From Buttiauxella brennerae ATCC 51605 (GTDB taxonomy: Bacteria; Pseudomonadota; Gammaproteobacteria; Enterobacterales; Enterobacteriaceae), in NCBI RefSeq assembly GCF_001654925.1, contig NZ_LXER01000011.1, forward strand, positions 1-64,000: a stretch of 64,000 bases of DNA. Direction: 5' to 3'. This document shows, piece by piece, positions 24,815-35,189 of the stretch. How positions within the stretch are numbered: the first letter of the stretch is position 1; each line of letters begins with the position of its first letter. The position numbers and the translations under genes are program-made. The notes under the pieces are model-generated. The model had not been told where the DNA came from, searched no databases, and was given only the letters and a program-made list of their open reading frames with translations.

Positions 24815-24976
24815 ATGGGCTTTTGGCGTATTGTTTTTACGATAATTTTACCACCGCTTGGTGTCTTGCTGGGTAAAGGGTTCGGTTGGGCATTTCTTTT
24901 GAATATTGTACTGACGCTACTGGGTTACATCCCTGGCCTGATTCATGCGTTCTGGGTGCAAAGCCGCGATAAATAA
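24815..24976 (+). CDS. yqaE: YqaE/PMP3-family small membrane protein
   Basis: This 53-aa protein begins MGFWRIVFTIILPPLGVLLG and ends IPGLIHAFWVQ, a near match to E. coli YqaE (UPF0057/PMP3). Two hydrophobic helices cover almost the whole chain. PMP3 proteins affect membrane potential and salt tolerance in yeast and plants; in enterobacteria they are stress-induced, with unclear function. GGAG lies 8 bases before the ATG. In E. coli yqaE is elsewhere on the chromosome. A TATGCT -10-like element preceded by C (near 24759) could indicate sigma-S use; this is tentative. Confidence 0.92.
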   Translation: MGFWRIVFTIILPPLGVLLGKGFGWAFLLNIVLTLLGYIPGLIHAFWVQSRDK

Positions 24977-25004
24977 AATAAAACCCGCAGGCTAGTTTTT
25001 ACGT

Positions 25005-25035
25005 ACGTTACGCAAGCTATTAAGTTGCGTAACGT
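25005..25035. terminator. Perfect 11-bp inverted repeat after yqaE
   Basis: The arms ACGTTACGCAA and TTGCGTAACGT flank a 9-base loop. There is no T-run, so it may be a weak terminator or an mRNA-stabilising hairpin. Confidence 0.45.
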
Positions 25036-25153
25036 GCGAGCGGCAACACCTATTGACGCGCACCTCGTATTACCACTCATCACCCCCCTGTTTACATTTT
25101 CATCTAAGAATGTTCTGATATAGCCAATTATTTAATGAGCGACAGAGTCACTT

Positions 25154-25459
25154 ATGTTTCAGTTAAAACCGGGAATGCTGGCAATAATCATCGGTTCCCG
25201 TACTGCCGCCGGGCGTGTGAATGTGGGTAAATCAGTCGAGCTTTTCGGGCTGTGTGAGCCGGGTGAAAGCTTTTTGAACCCGGTAACCGGCGTGGTGACA
25301 CAACTGCCACATGATGCGAATTATCCGCTGTGGCTGGTCACGGGCAATGTCGTGGCATTTGATGGTCGCGACGGTTATACCTTTGTTCGCGGCGAGTATC
25401 TTATGCCGCTGGATAAGACATTATTGCCTGAGGTTGATGAAGCGCAGGTGGTTTATTAG
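25154..25459 (+). CDS. Conserved small protein of unknown function
   Basis: This 101-aa soluble protein starts FQLKPGMLAIIIGSRTAAGR and has a second glycine-rich turn (FVRGEYLMPLD). The short beta-strand and turn pattern suggests a small barrel (SH3-like or KOW-like), but I recognise no named family. Similar proteins occur in other Enterobacteriaceae and some phages. It stands alone, convergent with the TudS-like gene. Confidence 0.7.
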   Translation: MFQLKPGMLAIIIGSRTAAGRVNVGKSVELFGLCEPGESFLNPVTGVVTQLPHDANYPLWLVTGNVVAFDGRDGYTFVRGEYLMPLDKTLLPEVDEAQVVY

Positions 25460-25516
25460 AGAGTATGAAGGCAGAGCAGGTGAGCTATTCGCAACCCTTA
25501 CCTTCATTCACGACTA

Positions 25517-26020
25517 TCAGCTATTAGCCTTATCTAGCTCGTCGACTCTGGCAATCAGTTCGACGAGTTCAGTTTGGGCATAAACTTCGATACCGTGCTG
25601 TCGCAACAATGCGGCTGCAACGCCCATTCCAGGCTGCGTTACCCCCTGAAAAGAGCCATCATAAATTTTCTGACTGCCACAAGTTGGGCTGCCATCCGTC
25701 ATTAAAGCCAGCTGGCATCCGGAATCTTGCGCGGTTTTTAACGCAAGCCAGGCGGCTAATAAATAGTGCTGACTGACGTCCGTCCCATCACTTTCCAGAA
25801 TGTTTGCCATGCCTTTTAGTGCTTCCTGCCCGCCGCCGCCGACCAACTCTGCCGGGAGTCGTGGCGTTGCAAGCCCCGCGGCTAATTCCGGGCAATGAAC
25901 CACCAGGCGTTGTTCTTGCTGCCAGCGTGCTAACACCTCTGCAATCAGCGGTTTATCTTGACCGTTATAGCGAACTTTGAAGCCCATCAGGCAGGCACTG
26001 ACCAGTATTTTTGTTTTCAT
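25517..26020 (-). CDS. DUF523 protein, TudS-like thiouracil desulfurase
   Basis: This 167-aa protein belongs to the DUF523 family. Three conserved Cys are present: C10 in SACLMG, C43 in HCPE and C114 in SPTCGS, the ligands of the [4Fe-4S] cluster in TudS, which removes sulfur from 2-thiouracil. I chose ATG 26020; the frame is open to 26050, but the family starts with a MKxKILVSACL-type sequence. The enzyme may help to recycle thiolated bases released from tRNA. It is divergent from the next gene. The substrate is inferred from the family. Confidence 0.82.
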   Translation of the reverse strand: MKTKILVSACLMGFKVRYNGQDKPLIAEVLARWQQEQRLVVHCPELAAGLATPRLPAELVGGGGQEALKGMANILESDGTDVSQHYLLAAWLALKTAQDSGCQLALMTDGSPTCGSQKIYDGSFQGVTQPGMGVAAALLRQHGIEVYAQTELVELIARVDELDKANS

Positions 26021-26174
26021 TACATCACGCAGAAGTGAGAGACAAAGCACGTTACTACAGTATGTTGGGTTTACGCCACCCTGCTAATTTTGGGCGTTGC
26101 AGGGCAAAAGGTAATGGCATACTCTATCATTCCTTATGTAGTAGATGCTGTTAAACATAAGGATAATCAATTAA

Positions 26175-26882
26175 ATGCCTCCATTACCTTTGAAACAAAC
26201 CCTTCGAGTTGCGCTGGTGGGTGACTATAACCCTGCAGTCATTGCACACCAGGCTATTCCTCTCGCTTTAGATAATGCCGCTGAATATGTTGACGTAATC
26301 GTGGATTATGATTGGTTGCCCACTTCCGAAGTGACGAGTTCGGAAGATTTGGTAGGGTATGACGCCATCTGGTGCGTCCCGGCCAGCCCTTATCAAAATG
26401 AAGACGGTGCCTTTCTGGCTATCCGCTTTGCTCGCGAAAATCAGATCCCATTTCTTGGGACATGCGGCGGGTTCCAGCATGCGATTATCGAGTATGCGCG
26501 TAATGTCATGGGCTGGAAGGATGCCGCGCATGCTGAAACCAATAGCGACGGAAGGTTAGTGATTGCACCATTAAGCTGCTCGCTGGTGGAAAAGTCTGAC
26601 AGCATAGTGCTTAAACCTGGCTCATTCATTGGCGATGCTTACGGAAGAGAGCGCATCGAAGAGGGTTACCACTGCAATTATGGCATTGCTGCGGATTTTG
26701 CTGAGCAGTTGAGCCAGTCACAATTACAAGCCACTGGCTGGGATCAACAAGGTGACATCCGGGCTGTCGAACTCAGCGGTCATCCCTTTTTCGTCGCAAC
26801 GCTTTTCCAGCACGAACGTAATGCTCTGAAAGATAAAGCTGCGCCACTGGTTGAGGCATTGCTCATCGCGGCGCGGCGTTAA
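26175..26882 (+). CDS. CTP-synthase C-terminal-related class I glutaminase-like protein
   Basis: This 235-aa protein resembles the glutaminase half of CTP synthase without the synthetase half. It starts LRVALVGDYNPAVIAH and has LGTCGGFQHAIIEYARN with the nucleophile Cys at residue 97 (TGC). The C-terminal HPFFVATLFQHER matches the HPxFxxTxFHPE segment, though the usual His-Pro-Glu is changed to Gln-His-Glu. Stand-alone proteins of this type are known, some with selenocysteine at the nucleophile; here the codon is Cys. The ammonia acceptor or substrate is unknown. It abuts the convergent nimT gene with no gap. Confidence 0.78.
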   Translation: MPPLPLKQTLRVALVGDYNPAVIAHQAIPLALDNAAEYVDVIVDYDWLPTSEVTSSEDLVGYDAIWCVPASPYQNEDGAFLAIRFARENQIPFLGTCGGFQHAIIEYARNVMGWKDAAHAETNSDGRLVIAPLSCSLVEKSDSIVLKPGSFIGDAYGRERIEEGYHCNYGIAADFAEQLSQSQLQATGWDQQGDIRAVELSGHPFFVATLFQHERNALKDKAAPLVEALLIAARR

Positions 26883-28076
26883 TTAAGGGCGCGTCGGGCT
26901 TATTTCCGCATCACACCCGGCGAGGCTACCGAATACGGCCATCACGCATGCCAGCACCGCGCAGCCAAGTAACGGCAGGCTCCACTGGCCTGTAATATCG
27001 TGCACTTTCCCCATGACTGGCGGGCCGAACGCCGCCAGTAAATAGCCCACACATTGTGCCATGCCAGACAGCGCCGCCGCCTGGTGCGCACTGTTAGCCC
27101 GCAAACCAATGAACGTCAGGCCGAGGATCATCGTCGCTCCGGTGCCAAAACCAAATAGCACCACCCAGAGGCTGGCAAGAACTGGCATATACAGTAAGCC
27201 GATGGCGCTGACTGCGCACAACAATGCCATCAGAACTGCGATACCTCGTTGGCTCTTCAGACGGCTTAACATCAAACCAATTAGCAGGCCAGGCGCTGCG
27301 GTAGCCAGTTGCATCAGACCATGAAGTGAACCGGCTTGCGCTTCGCTGTAACCATGGCTGATGAGTATCGAGGGCAACCAGCCAATCACGACATAATATA
27401 TCAGCGAGTTAATGCCTAAAAATAGTGTGACTTGCCACGCCAGCGCGGATGTCCAGATCCCACGGCTGTGCAGAGTATTACTCGAACTCAGTGTGGCTTT
27501 AGTGTGGTTCGATAACTGCGGCAGCCAGATAAGCAATGCGACTATCGGGAAGATCATCAGCGCCATCAGTGCTCCGGGCCAGCCGTAGCCGTGCTGCGCA
27601 ATCGGTACGACCATCATCGAGCCCATCGCCGCCGCAACGCCCATTGTCAGCGAGTATGCCCCGGTGAGGCGAGCAACCTGGCCTGGGAAATCTCGCTTAA
27701 TCAGGCCGGGCAGCAGCACATTCCCCATGGCAATACCGCAGCCAATCATTGCCGTGCCGATGTATAAAAGTGCGGTATTTCCCGCAGAACGCAATGCGAT
27801 ACCTGCACAGATAATCAGCATGGCAGCAAACAGGCTGCGTTCGATACCAAAGCGGCGAGCGATACCCGCTGCAAGCGGAGAAACGATGGCAAATGCCAGC
27901 AACGGCAGCGTGGTGAGGATGCCTGTTTGTGCCGTTGTGAGGCCGAAAGTATCTCGAATCATATCCAACAACGGTGCGGCACCGGTAAATGTCACGCGCA
28001 GCGTAGTGGCAATCATTAAAATGCCGAGCAGTAGCAAGCCGTGTTTTTTCAGGCTTGTAGCAGAAATGGATGTCAT
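26883..28076 (-). CDS. nimT: MFS transporter NimT (2-nitroimidazole exporter)
   Basis: This protein of about 397 aa has twelve predicted transmembrane helices and the CynX/NimT-type opening GILMIATTLRVTFTGAAPLLD, nearly the same as E. coli YeaN (NimT). It exports 2-nitroimidazole-type compounds in E. coli. I chose ATG 28076, preceded by AAGGGAAA; a longer open frame to 28217 crosses the divergent promoter region and the nimR start. The divergent regulator gene nimR lies 97 bases away, as in E. coli. Confidence 0.9.
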   Translation of the reverse strand: MTSISATSLKKHGLLLLGILMIATTLRVTFTGAAPLLDMIRDTFGLTTAQTGILTTLPLLAFAIVSPLAAGIARRFGIERSLFAAMLIICAGIALRSAGNTALLYIGTAMIGCGIAMGNVLLPGLIKRDFPGQVARLTGAYSLTMGVAAAMGSMMVVPIAQHGYGWPGALMALMIFPIVALLIWLPQLSNHTKATLSSSNTLHSRGIWTSALAWQVTLFLGINSLIYYVVIGWLPSILISHGYSEAQAGSLHGLMQLATAAPGLLIGLMLSRLKSQRGIAVLMALLCAVSAIGLLYMPVLASLWVVLFGFGTGATMILGLTFIGLRANSAHQAAALSGMAQCVGYLLAAFGPPVMGKVHDITGQWSLPLLGCAVLACVMAVFGSLAGCDAEISPTRP

Positions 28077-28173
28077 AAAAATTTCCCTTAATACGATGCG
28101 CTCAAGATACACGCTTTGGGAATGGAATAAATCAACGTAAAATGCCAGTTTATCCCTAAAACCGGACAATATT
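28077..28173. promoter_or_regulatory. Divergent nimT-nimR promoter region
   Basis: The 97-base spacer must hold both promoters. In E. coli NimR represses nimT from sites in this interval. I see AT-rich patches but no operator that I can assign with confidence. Confidence 0.5.
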
Positions 28174-28962
28174 ATGGAGCGAGGTTTAGCGCTTGAAGGG
28201 TTCGACCCTGACAGCAATCGCCTGCCTGCACAGGCATTTCGAATTCTGGTCGCAGAAAGTGAGAATGAAATCGTCTTTCATCAGCATCGTAAAGGGCAGC
28301 TTATTCTTGCTTTGCACGGCGGGATCACCTGTGAAGTTGAGCAAGCGGTATGGATGGTGCCAACCCAGCATGCCGTCTGGATCCCAGGGGAAATGCCACA
28401 CAGTAACCGCGCAACGGCAAATGCGCGGCTGAGCTTTCTGTTTATTGAGCCGGGCGTGGTGGAAATGCCAGCGCAGTGCTGCACGTTACGAATTTCCCCC
28501 CTGGTGCGTGAGCTTATCCTGCATCTCGCGCAGCAAAACGAAAATGATTTAGCGCAACCAGAAACGCAAAGGCTGGTTCAGGTCTTGTTCGATGAGCTAC
28601 CGCGCCAGGCTGTGGAGCAACTGCATTTGCCGATGTCAGCTCACCCCAAAATTCGCTTTATTGCGGAACAACTGGCACTGCGGCCACAACAGCGCCAGAC
28701 GCTAGAACAATGGGCTTCTCAACTGGCGATGAGTGAACGCAATCTCGCCCGTCTGGTCGTGAAAGAAACGGGGTTAAGTTTTCGCCGCTGGCGGCAGCAG
28801 TTACAGCTCATCATTGCGCTTCAACTGCTGATTGGCGGCTCTTCCGTGCAGCAAGTCGCAAGTGAACTGGGCTACGACTCGACGAACGCGTTTATCACGA
28901 TGTTTAAAAAAGCGCTCGGCAATACACCAGGGCGCTATCTTACATCTTTAGAACTACAGTAA
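28174..28962 (+). CDS. nimR: AraC-family repressor NimR
   Basis: This 262-aa protein has an N-terminal cupin-like ligand domain (about 20-110; QLILALHGGITCEVE, MPHSNR) and a C-terminal AraC double helix-turn-helix (about 160-258; LEQWASQLAMSERNLARL and QQVASELGYDSTNAFITMFKKALGNTPGRY). It corresponds to E. coli YeaM/NimR, the regulator of the adjacent nimT exporter. It ends 5 bases before the convergent yeaL. Confidence 0.9.
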   Translation: MERGLALEGFDPDSNRLPAQAFRILVAESENEIVFHQHRKGQLILALHGGITCEVEQAVWMVPTQHAVWIPGEMPHSNRATANARLSFLFIEPGVVEMPAQCCTLRISPLVRELILHLAQQNENDLAQPETQRLVQVLFDELPRQAVEQLHLPMSAHPKIRFIAEQLALRPQQRQTLEQWASQLAMSERNLARLVVKETGLSFRRWRQQLQLIIALQLLIGGSSVQQVASELGYDSTNAFITMFKKALGNTPGRYLTSLELQ

Positions 28963-28967
28963 GCCCG

Positions 28968-29417
28968 TCACTGTTTGCCAATAACCAGCGAGACAAGCCC
29001 TGCGGCGATTAATGGCCCGACAGGTACACCACGGAATAATGCTACGCCGAGCACGGTTCCCACCAACAGGCCAGCAACCAGACTTGGCTGGCTGCTCATC
29101 AGCGTAACGCCACGCCCGCCCAGCCACGAAACAAATACGCCAACCGCAATGGCAACCAGTGATTTCCAGTTGGTAAATGAGTGCAGCAGGGTACTGGCGG
29201 GGAGGGTGCCGCTGGCAATGGGCGCCATGACACCAATCGTCAGTATGATAATCCCCACGGTTAGACCTTGTTTTTCTATCCATGGGAAAAACTGACTCAG
29301 TGGTGTCACGCGCACAATAATAAGCACCAGAATCGATACGGCAACGGTTGTGTTATGGCTGACAAATCCTAGTCCGGCGAGTGCCAGCAGGATTAATAAC
29401 GTGGAGTCGAAGATCAT
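28968..29417 (-). CDS. yeaL: YeaL, DUF441/UPF0756 inner-membrane protein
   Basis: This 149-aa protein has about four transmembrane helices and is full length compared with E. coli YeaL (148 aa). It carries the conserved [20 protein letters not shown] and [20 protein letters not shown] segments. AAGGAACAG precedes the start. No function is established for this family. In E. coli it also lies next to nimR. Confidence 0.92.
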   Translation of the reverse strand: MIFDSTLLILLALAGLGFVSHNTTVAVSILVLIIVRVTPLSQFFPWIEKQGLTVGIIILTIGVMAPIASGTLPASTLLHSFTNWKSLVAIAVGVFVSWLGGRGVTLMSSQPSLVAGLLVGTVLGVALFRGVPVGPLIAAGLVSLVIGKQ

Positions 29418-29720
29418 GGCTGTTCCTTGCAGAATAAAAAAGGAGGCTGTTTTTATTGTTAAGAGTTACTTTACGCGCAGGCGGGAAATGGAGTCAGTTT
29501 TTTTAAACGACGATGCGTGTTTTTGTGCAAATGCATGATAATAATTAAAAACCTTAGCAGCGTTGACGTTCCATTAATTTATTTTGATCGGCAAAAGCCA
29601 TTTGAACGACCCACAGTAATAGGGCGCAGCAGGTCCTGGACACATATTAATGTGCGCCCATTGGCTACTCGTTGGCAGGAATAGATAAGGTCAGCCAGAA
29701 TAAACTGGCCGACCTGAGGG
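29418..29720. other. Intergenic region between yeaL and yeaH, no gene seen
   Basis: In E. coli yeaI, yeaJ, yeaK and yoaI lie in this interval; none is present here. A hairpin with arms GGTCAGCCAG and CTGGCCGACC (29689-29714, one mismatch) sits just after yeaH on the minus strand and may end its transcript; no T-run follows. I see no small coding frame with a convincing ribosome binding site. Confidence 0.5.
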
Positions 29721-31070
<1,350 letters not shown>

Positions 31071-31077
31071 TCAGACG

Positions 31078-33012
31078 TTATGAAGATTTGCGTACTCGCA
31101 GATACCATTCGCACAGCAGGCGAACTTGTTTGCGGGTATAGCCTTTCTCCATCATACGATCGACAAAGTCATCGTGTTTTTTCTGCTCGTCGGTCGAGGT
31201 TTTGGCATTGAACGAGATAACGGGCAGCAACTCTTCGGTATTCGAGAACATTTTCTTCTCAATAACCGTGCGCAGCTTCTCGTAGCTGGTCCAGTTAGGG
31301 TTACGGCCATTGTTGTGGGCGCGGGCACGCAGCACGAAATTAACGATTTCATTACGGAAATCTTTCGGGTTGCTGATGCCAGCGGGTTTTTCAATTTTTT
31401 CCAGTTCCGCATTCAGGGATTCACGGTCAAACAATTGGCCGGTATCCGGGTCGCGGTATTCCTGGTCCTGAATCCAGAAATCGGCGTAAGTTACATAACG
31501 GTCGAAGATGTTCTGACCGTATTCTGAGTAAGATTCCAGGTACGCCGTCTGAATCTCTTTACCGATAAATTCGGCATATTTCGGGATCAGATAACCTTTC
31601 AGGTGCTCCAGATATTTCTCTGCCAGCTCCTGCGGGAACTGCTCGCGTTCAATCTGTTGTTCCAGCACATAGAACAGATGAACCGGGTTTGCAGCCACTT
31701 CTGCATGGTCAAAGTTGAACACGCGAGACAGAATTTTGAACGCAAAACGTGTCGACAGCCCGTTCATGCCTTCGTCAACACCGGCGTAATCACGATACTC
31801 CTGGTAGGATTTCGCTTTTGGATCGGTGTCTTTAAGGCTTTCACCGTCATACACTCGCATTTTGGAGTAAATGCTGGAGTTTTCTGGCTCTTTTAAACGC
31901 GACAAGATCGAGAAACGAGACAATGTTTCCAGTGTGCCTGGGGCGCATGGCGCGTGCAGCAACTCACTGTGTGTCAGCAGTTTTTCGTAGATTTTGATCT
32001 CTTCGGAAATCCGCAGGCAATAAGGCACTTTGACGATATAAACACGGTCAAGAAACGCCTCATTGTTTTTGTTGTTACGGAACGTCACCCACTCAGATTC
32101 GTTGGAGTGCGCCAGAATAATGCCGTTAAACGGCAGGGCGGAGATACCTTCAGTCCCGTTATAGTTCCCTTCCTGAGTTGCGGTCAGCAACGGGTGGAGT
32201 ACTTTAATAGGGGCTTTAAACATCTCAACAAATTCCATGATGCCCTGGTTTGCGCGGCACAATGCACCGGAGTAACCGTAAGCATCTGGATCGTTCTGCG
32301 CGTGGTTTTCCAGTTTACGGATATCCACTTTACCGACCAGCGCCGAGATATCCTGGTTGTTTTCATCACCCGGTTCGGTTTTGGCAATCGCGATTTGAGC
32401 AAGGATCGACGGCCACACTTTCACCACACGGAATTTAGTGATGTCGCCACCAAACTCATGCAGACGTTTTGCTGCCCACGGCGACATAATCGTGCCGAGG
32501 TAACGATTCGGAACGCCGTACTCTTTTTCAAGAATAGAGGCATCTTCTTGTGGGTTGAACAGACACAGCGGGTGGTCATTCACCGGGCTGCGTTCACCGT
32601 TGGCGCTCAGCGTGTAAATAGGCACGCGCTGCATCAACGCTTTCAGGCGTTCAGCCAGAGATGATTTACCGCCACCGACCGGTCCCAGTAAATAGAGGAT
32701 CTGTTTCTTCTCTTCCAGACCCTGGGCCGCGTGTTTAAGGTAAGCCACAATCTGTTCAATGGCTTCTTCCATGCCATAGAACTCTTCAAACGCCGGGTAA
32801 CGGGAAATCACACGGTTCGAAAAGAGACGGGACAGCCGTGGTTCGGTGGCAGTATCCACCATCACTGGCTCACCAATGGCCATCAATAGCCGTTCTGCCG
32901 CATTGGCATAGGCACTGCGATCTTGCTTACAAACAGCAAGAAACTCCTGCAGTGTGAACTCTTCGTCCTTGGCAGCTTCATAACGCTGGCGATAGTGATC
33001 GAATATATTCAT
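31078..33012 (-). CDS. yeaG: YeaG, PrkA-type serine protein kinase
   Basis: This 644-aa protein has an AAA+ domain with Walker A GPVGGGKSS (about residues 109-117) and a C-terminal PrkA kinase-like domain, at the same length as E. coli YeaG. It is induced by nitrogen starvation and forms an operon with yeaH, 73 bases downstream. A sigma-54 promoter sequence lies 89-104 bases upstream of the ATG. The sequence is highly conserved and shows no damage. Confidence 0.96.
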   Translation of the reverse strand: MNIFDHYRQRYEAAKDEEFTLQEFLAVCKQDRSAYANAAERLLMAIGEPVMVDTATEPRLSRLFSNRVISRYPAFEEFYGMEEAIEQIVAYLKHAAQGLEEKKQILYLLGPVGGGKSSLAERLKALMQRVPIYTLSANGERSPVNDHPLCLFNPQEDASILEKEYGVPNRYLGTIMSPWAAKRLHEFGGDITKFRVVKVWPSILAQIAIAKTEPGDENNQDISALVGKVDIRKLENHAQNDPDAYGYSGALCRANQGIMEFVEMFKAPIKVLHPLLTATQEGNYNGTEGISALPFNGIILAHSNESEWVTFRNNKNNEAFLDRVYIVKVPYCLRISEEIKIYEKLLTHSELLHAPCAPGTLETLSRFSILSRLKEPENSSIYSKMRVYDGESLKDTDPKAKSYQEYRDYAGVDEGMNGLSTRFAFKILSRVFNFDHAEVAANPVHLFYVLEQQIEREQFPQELAEKYLEHLKGYLIPKYAEFIGKEIQTAYLESYSEYGQNIFDRYVTYADFWIQDQEYRDPDTGQLFDRESLNAELEKIEKPAGISNPKDFRNEIVNFVLRARAHNNGRNPNWTSYEKLRTVIEKKMFSNTEELLPVISFNAKTSTDEQKKHDDFVDRMMEKGYTRKQVRLLCEWYLRVRKSS

Positions 33013-33100
33013 GGCATGCCGTCCTTTCGTTTTTTAGCACAGGTTAGAGAGCCGTTCGTATGAGTAATGGAGGCTCCCGGAAGACGTCTCCTGAATCTTG

Positions 33101-33116
33101 AGCAACCCTTATGCCA
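33101..33116 (-). promoter_or_regulatory. Sigma-54 promoter of yeaGH
   Basis: Read on the minus strand, the site is TGGCATAAGGGTTGCT, against the consensus TGGCACG-N4-TTGCW. The GG and GC doublets are separated by exactly 10 bases. Transcription would start roughly 75-80 bases upstream of the yeaG ATG. E. coli yeaGH is known to be NtrC/sigma-54 dependent, so position and sequence agree. Confidence 0.82.
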
Positions 33117-33131
33117 ACTTCACTCCCCAGC

Positions 33132-33181
33132 CATATTTCAAGTTGCAGATGCGTTGGCAACAACTCGAATTATTTTGGGCA
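33132..33181. repeat. Short MITE-like palindromic repeat, copy A (degenerate)
   Basis: The left end CATATTTCAAGTTGC and the right end GCAACTCGAATTAT-type sequence (here CAACTCGAATTATTTTGGGC) match the ends of the copies at 39571-39695 and 44225-44293. Only about 20 bases remain between the ends. It lies just upstream of the yeaG sigma-54 promoter. Confidence 0.65.
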
Positions 33182-33497
33182 TCGTGGCAGTTTCATTGCT
33201 GCGTTCAGCGTATTTCATCTTCCTAAAATAAAGCGTAGATGGCATTTGCAAAACTTGCATACGGCTACAAGCCAATTTCGATGACATATCAATAACTCAT
33301 CCATTTATTTCTCCTTTTGTTGTAAAGGGAAGGGGCGGGTATCACCTGACAGTCACAAAAGTGAAAAGAAGGTGAAACCTGTCTGCGAGATGTTGGCAGG
33401 TTGCAATAAGGTTTCGAATGAGTAAAAAATTTGGGGTAAGAAGCAAGGGAGGTTACACTTCCGTCGCTGATTATTTGATTAAAGGACTTAATGGATT
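33182..33497. other. Intergenic region upstream of mipA
   Basis: There is no gene in this stretch. It must hold the mipA promoter and possibly NtrC sites for yeaGH. An inverted repeat AACCTGTC/GGCAGGTT around 33377-33402 is visible and could be an operator or a leader hairpin; I cannot assign it. Confidence 0.4.
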
Positions 33498-34247
33498 GTG
33501 AGCAAATTCAAAATTCTGACATTAGGGGCATTGTTAGCCTCATCTTTTACTGCTGTGCATGCCGCAGATGGCCCATGGTCATTAGGGGCTGCCGCACTGG
33601 TCACCCCGAATCCTTATAAAGGTGATCAGGACCGTGTTTATCCGGTTCCACTGGTCGGTTATGAAGGGGACAGTTTCTATCTGCGTGGTCTAAACGCGGG
33701 TTACTATCTCTGGAATGACAAGACCGACAAACTTTCCATCACCGCTTACTATTCACCGCTCTTCTTCCGCGCGAAAGACAGCGACTCTGATAGCATGCGT
33801 AAGCTCGATAACCGCAAAGCGACGCTGATGGCAGGGCTTTCTTATGCGCATTACACCGATTACGGTTTCCTGCGCACAGTGTTAGCGGGCGATACGTTGG
33901 GTAACAGCAATGGTATTACCTGGGATACCGCGTGGTTGTATCGCTACACTTCTGACAAGTTAACCCTGACGCCGGGTATCGGTGTGCAGTGGAGCAGCGA
34001 TAAACAAAACGATTACTACTATGGCATTAGCAAGAAAGAGTCCAGCCGCAGTGGCCTGAGCTCTTACGAACCTGATGACAGCTGGTCGCCATATGTTGAG
34101 TTGTCCGTAAACTACAAGCTCAATGCTGACTGGAGCGTATTCGGTATGGGTCGTTATATTCGTCTGTCAGATGATGTTACCGACAGCCCGATGATCGATA
34201 AGCAGTGGACTGGCGTATTGCTGACAGGCGTCACCTACAGTTTCTGA
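33498..34247 (+). CDS. mipA: MltA-interacting protein MipA, outer-membrane barrel
   Basis: This 249-aa protein has a signal peptide (about 1-22, ending VHA), a run of amphipathic beta strands and a terminal Phe (VTYSF), as expected of a MipA/OmpV outer-membrane barrel. In E. coli MipA scaffolds the transglycosylase MltA and the synthase PBP1B. The start is GTG 33498; an ATG at 33491 is in another frame. AAGGA lies 11 bases before the GTG, a rather long spacing. A terminator follows at 34277-34303. Confidence 0.92.
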   Translation: MSKFKILTLGALLASSFTAVHAADGPWSLGAAALVTPNPYKGDQDRVYPVPLVGYEGDSFYLRGLNAGYYLWNDKTDKLSITAYYSPLFFRAKDSDSDSMRKLDNRKATLMAGLSYAHYTDYGFLRTVLAGDTLGNSNGITWDTAWLYRYTSDKLTLTPGIGVQWSSDKQNDYYYGISKKESSRSGLSSYEPDDSWSPYVELSVNYKLNADWSVFGMGRYIRLSDDVTDSPMIDKQWTGVLLTGVTYSF

Positions 34248-34276
34248 TGGCGCATTTATAGTGCATCCCATGCACT

Positions 34277-34303
34277 TAAACGGGGCGCTTGCGCCCCGTT
34301 TTC
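34277..34303 (+). terminator. Rho-independent terminator of mipA
   Basis: The hairpin AAACGGGGC/GCCCCGTTTT, with a tight GCTTGC loop, follows mipA and precedes the ribosome binding site of yeaE. Confidence 0.8.
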
Positions 34304-34337
34304 ATTATGGTGGTGCAATCATTAAAGGAGGTTTGTC

Positions 34338-35189
34338 ATGGCAAAGAAAATTTCTTTTTATGCATCAAAACCTTTGCCTGCCATCGGGCAAGGCACCTGG
34401 TATATGGGCGAAAACCCCACGCAACATGCGGATGAAGTGCATGCGCTACGGGCGGGCATCGATCTTGGCCTGACACTTATCGACACTGCCGAAATGTATG
34501 CTGATGGTGGTGCTGAAGAAGTCGTGGCGGAAGCGATTAGCGGCAGGAGAGATGACGTATTCCTGGTTTCAAAAGTGTACCCATGGAATGCCGGTGGGCA
34601 GCGCGCAATTGCTGCCTGCGAGGGAAGCCTGAAACGACTCAAAACAGATTATCTTGATCTCTACTTACTGCACTGGCGCGGTGATATTCCGCTCGAAGAG
34701 ACCGTCAGCGCCATGCAGCAGCTTATTGAGCAGGGAAAAATTCGCCGCTGGGGCGTTTCGAATCTCGATGCTGCGGATATGCAGGCGTTATGGAATATCG
34801 CTGGTGGGCGAGAGTGTGCCGCCAACCAGGTGCTTTACCATCTTGCATCGCGTGGCATTGAACATGACTTGCTGCCATGGTGCCAGCAGCAACAGATGCC
34901 TGTTATGGCTTATTGCCCGTTAGCCCAGGCGGGGCGTTTGCGCAGTGGGTTGATGAACCATCCGGCACTCAATGAGTTGGCATCGCATAAAGGTGTGACC
35001 ATCGCGCAGCTATTACTGGTATGGGTCATTCATCACGATGGTGTGATGGCCATTCCGAAAGCGGGGAGTGTGGCGCATGTGAAGGAGAATGCGGCGGCAC
35101 TTGACGTTGTTTTAAACCAGGAAGAAATCGCGGTGATGGAAAAGGCGTTCCCGGCACCGGGCCGTAAAACGCCTTTAGATATGGTTTAA
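34338..35189 (+). CDS. yeaE: Aldo/keto reductase YeaE (methylglyoxal reductase)
   Basis: This 283-aa protein is a full-length aldo/keto reductase. The catalytic tetrad region is visible: GLTLIDTAEMY (Asp and Tyr), the Lys in VFLVSKVYPWN and the His in DLYLLHWRG. The C-terminal IPKAGSV segment binds NADPH. E. coli YeaE reduces methylglyoxal to acetol. A strong AAAGGAGG precedes the ATG. Its stop codon overlaps that of the convergent yeaD by three bases. Confidence 0.93.
   Translation: MAKKISFYASKPLPAIGQGTWYMGENPTQHADEVHALRAGIDLGLTLIDTAEMYADGGAEEVVAEAISGRRDDVFLVSKVYPWNAGGQRAIAACEGSLKRLKTDYLDLYLLHWRGDIPLEETVSAMQQLIEQGKIRRWGVSNLDAADMQALWNIAGGRECAANQVLYHLASRGIEHDLLPWCQQQQMPVMAYCPLAQAGRLRSGLMNHPALNELASHKGVTIAQLLLVWVIHHDGVMAIPKAGSVAHVKENAAALDVVLNQEEIAVMEKAFPAPGRKTPLDMV

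Noticed and set aside
31954..32664. 236-codon + strand frame inside yeaG
   Set aside because: It is antisense to a highly conserved kinase gene and reflects codon bias only.
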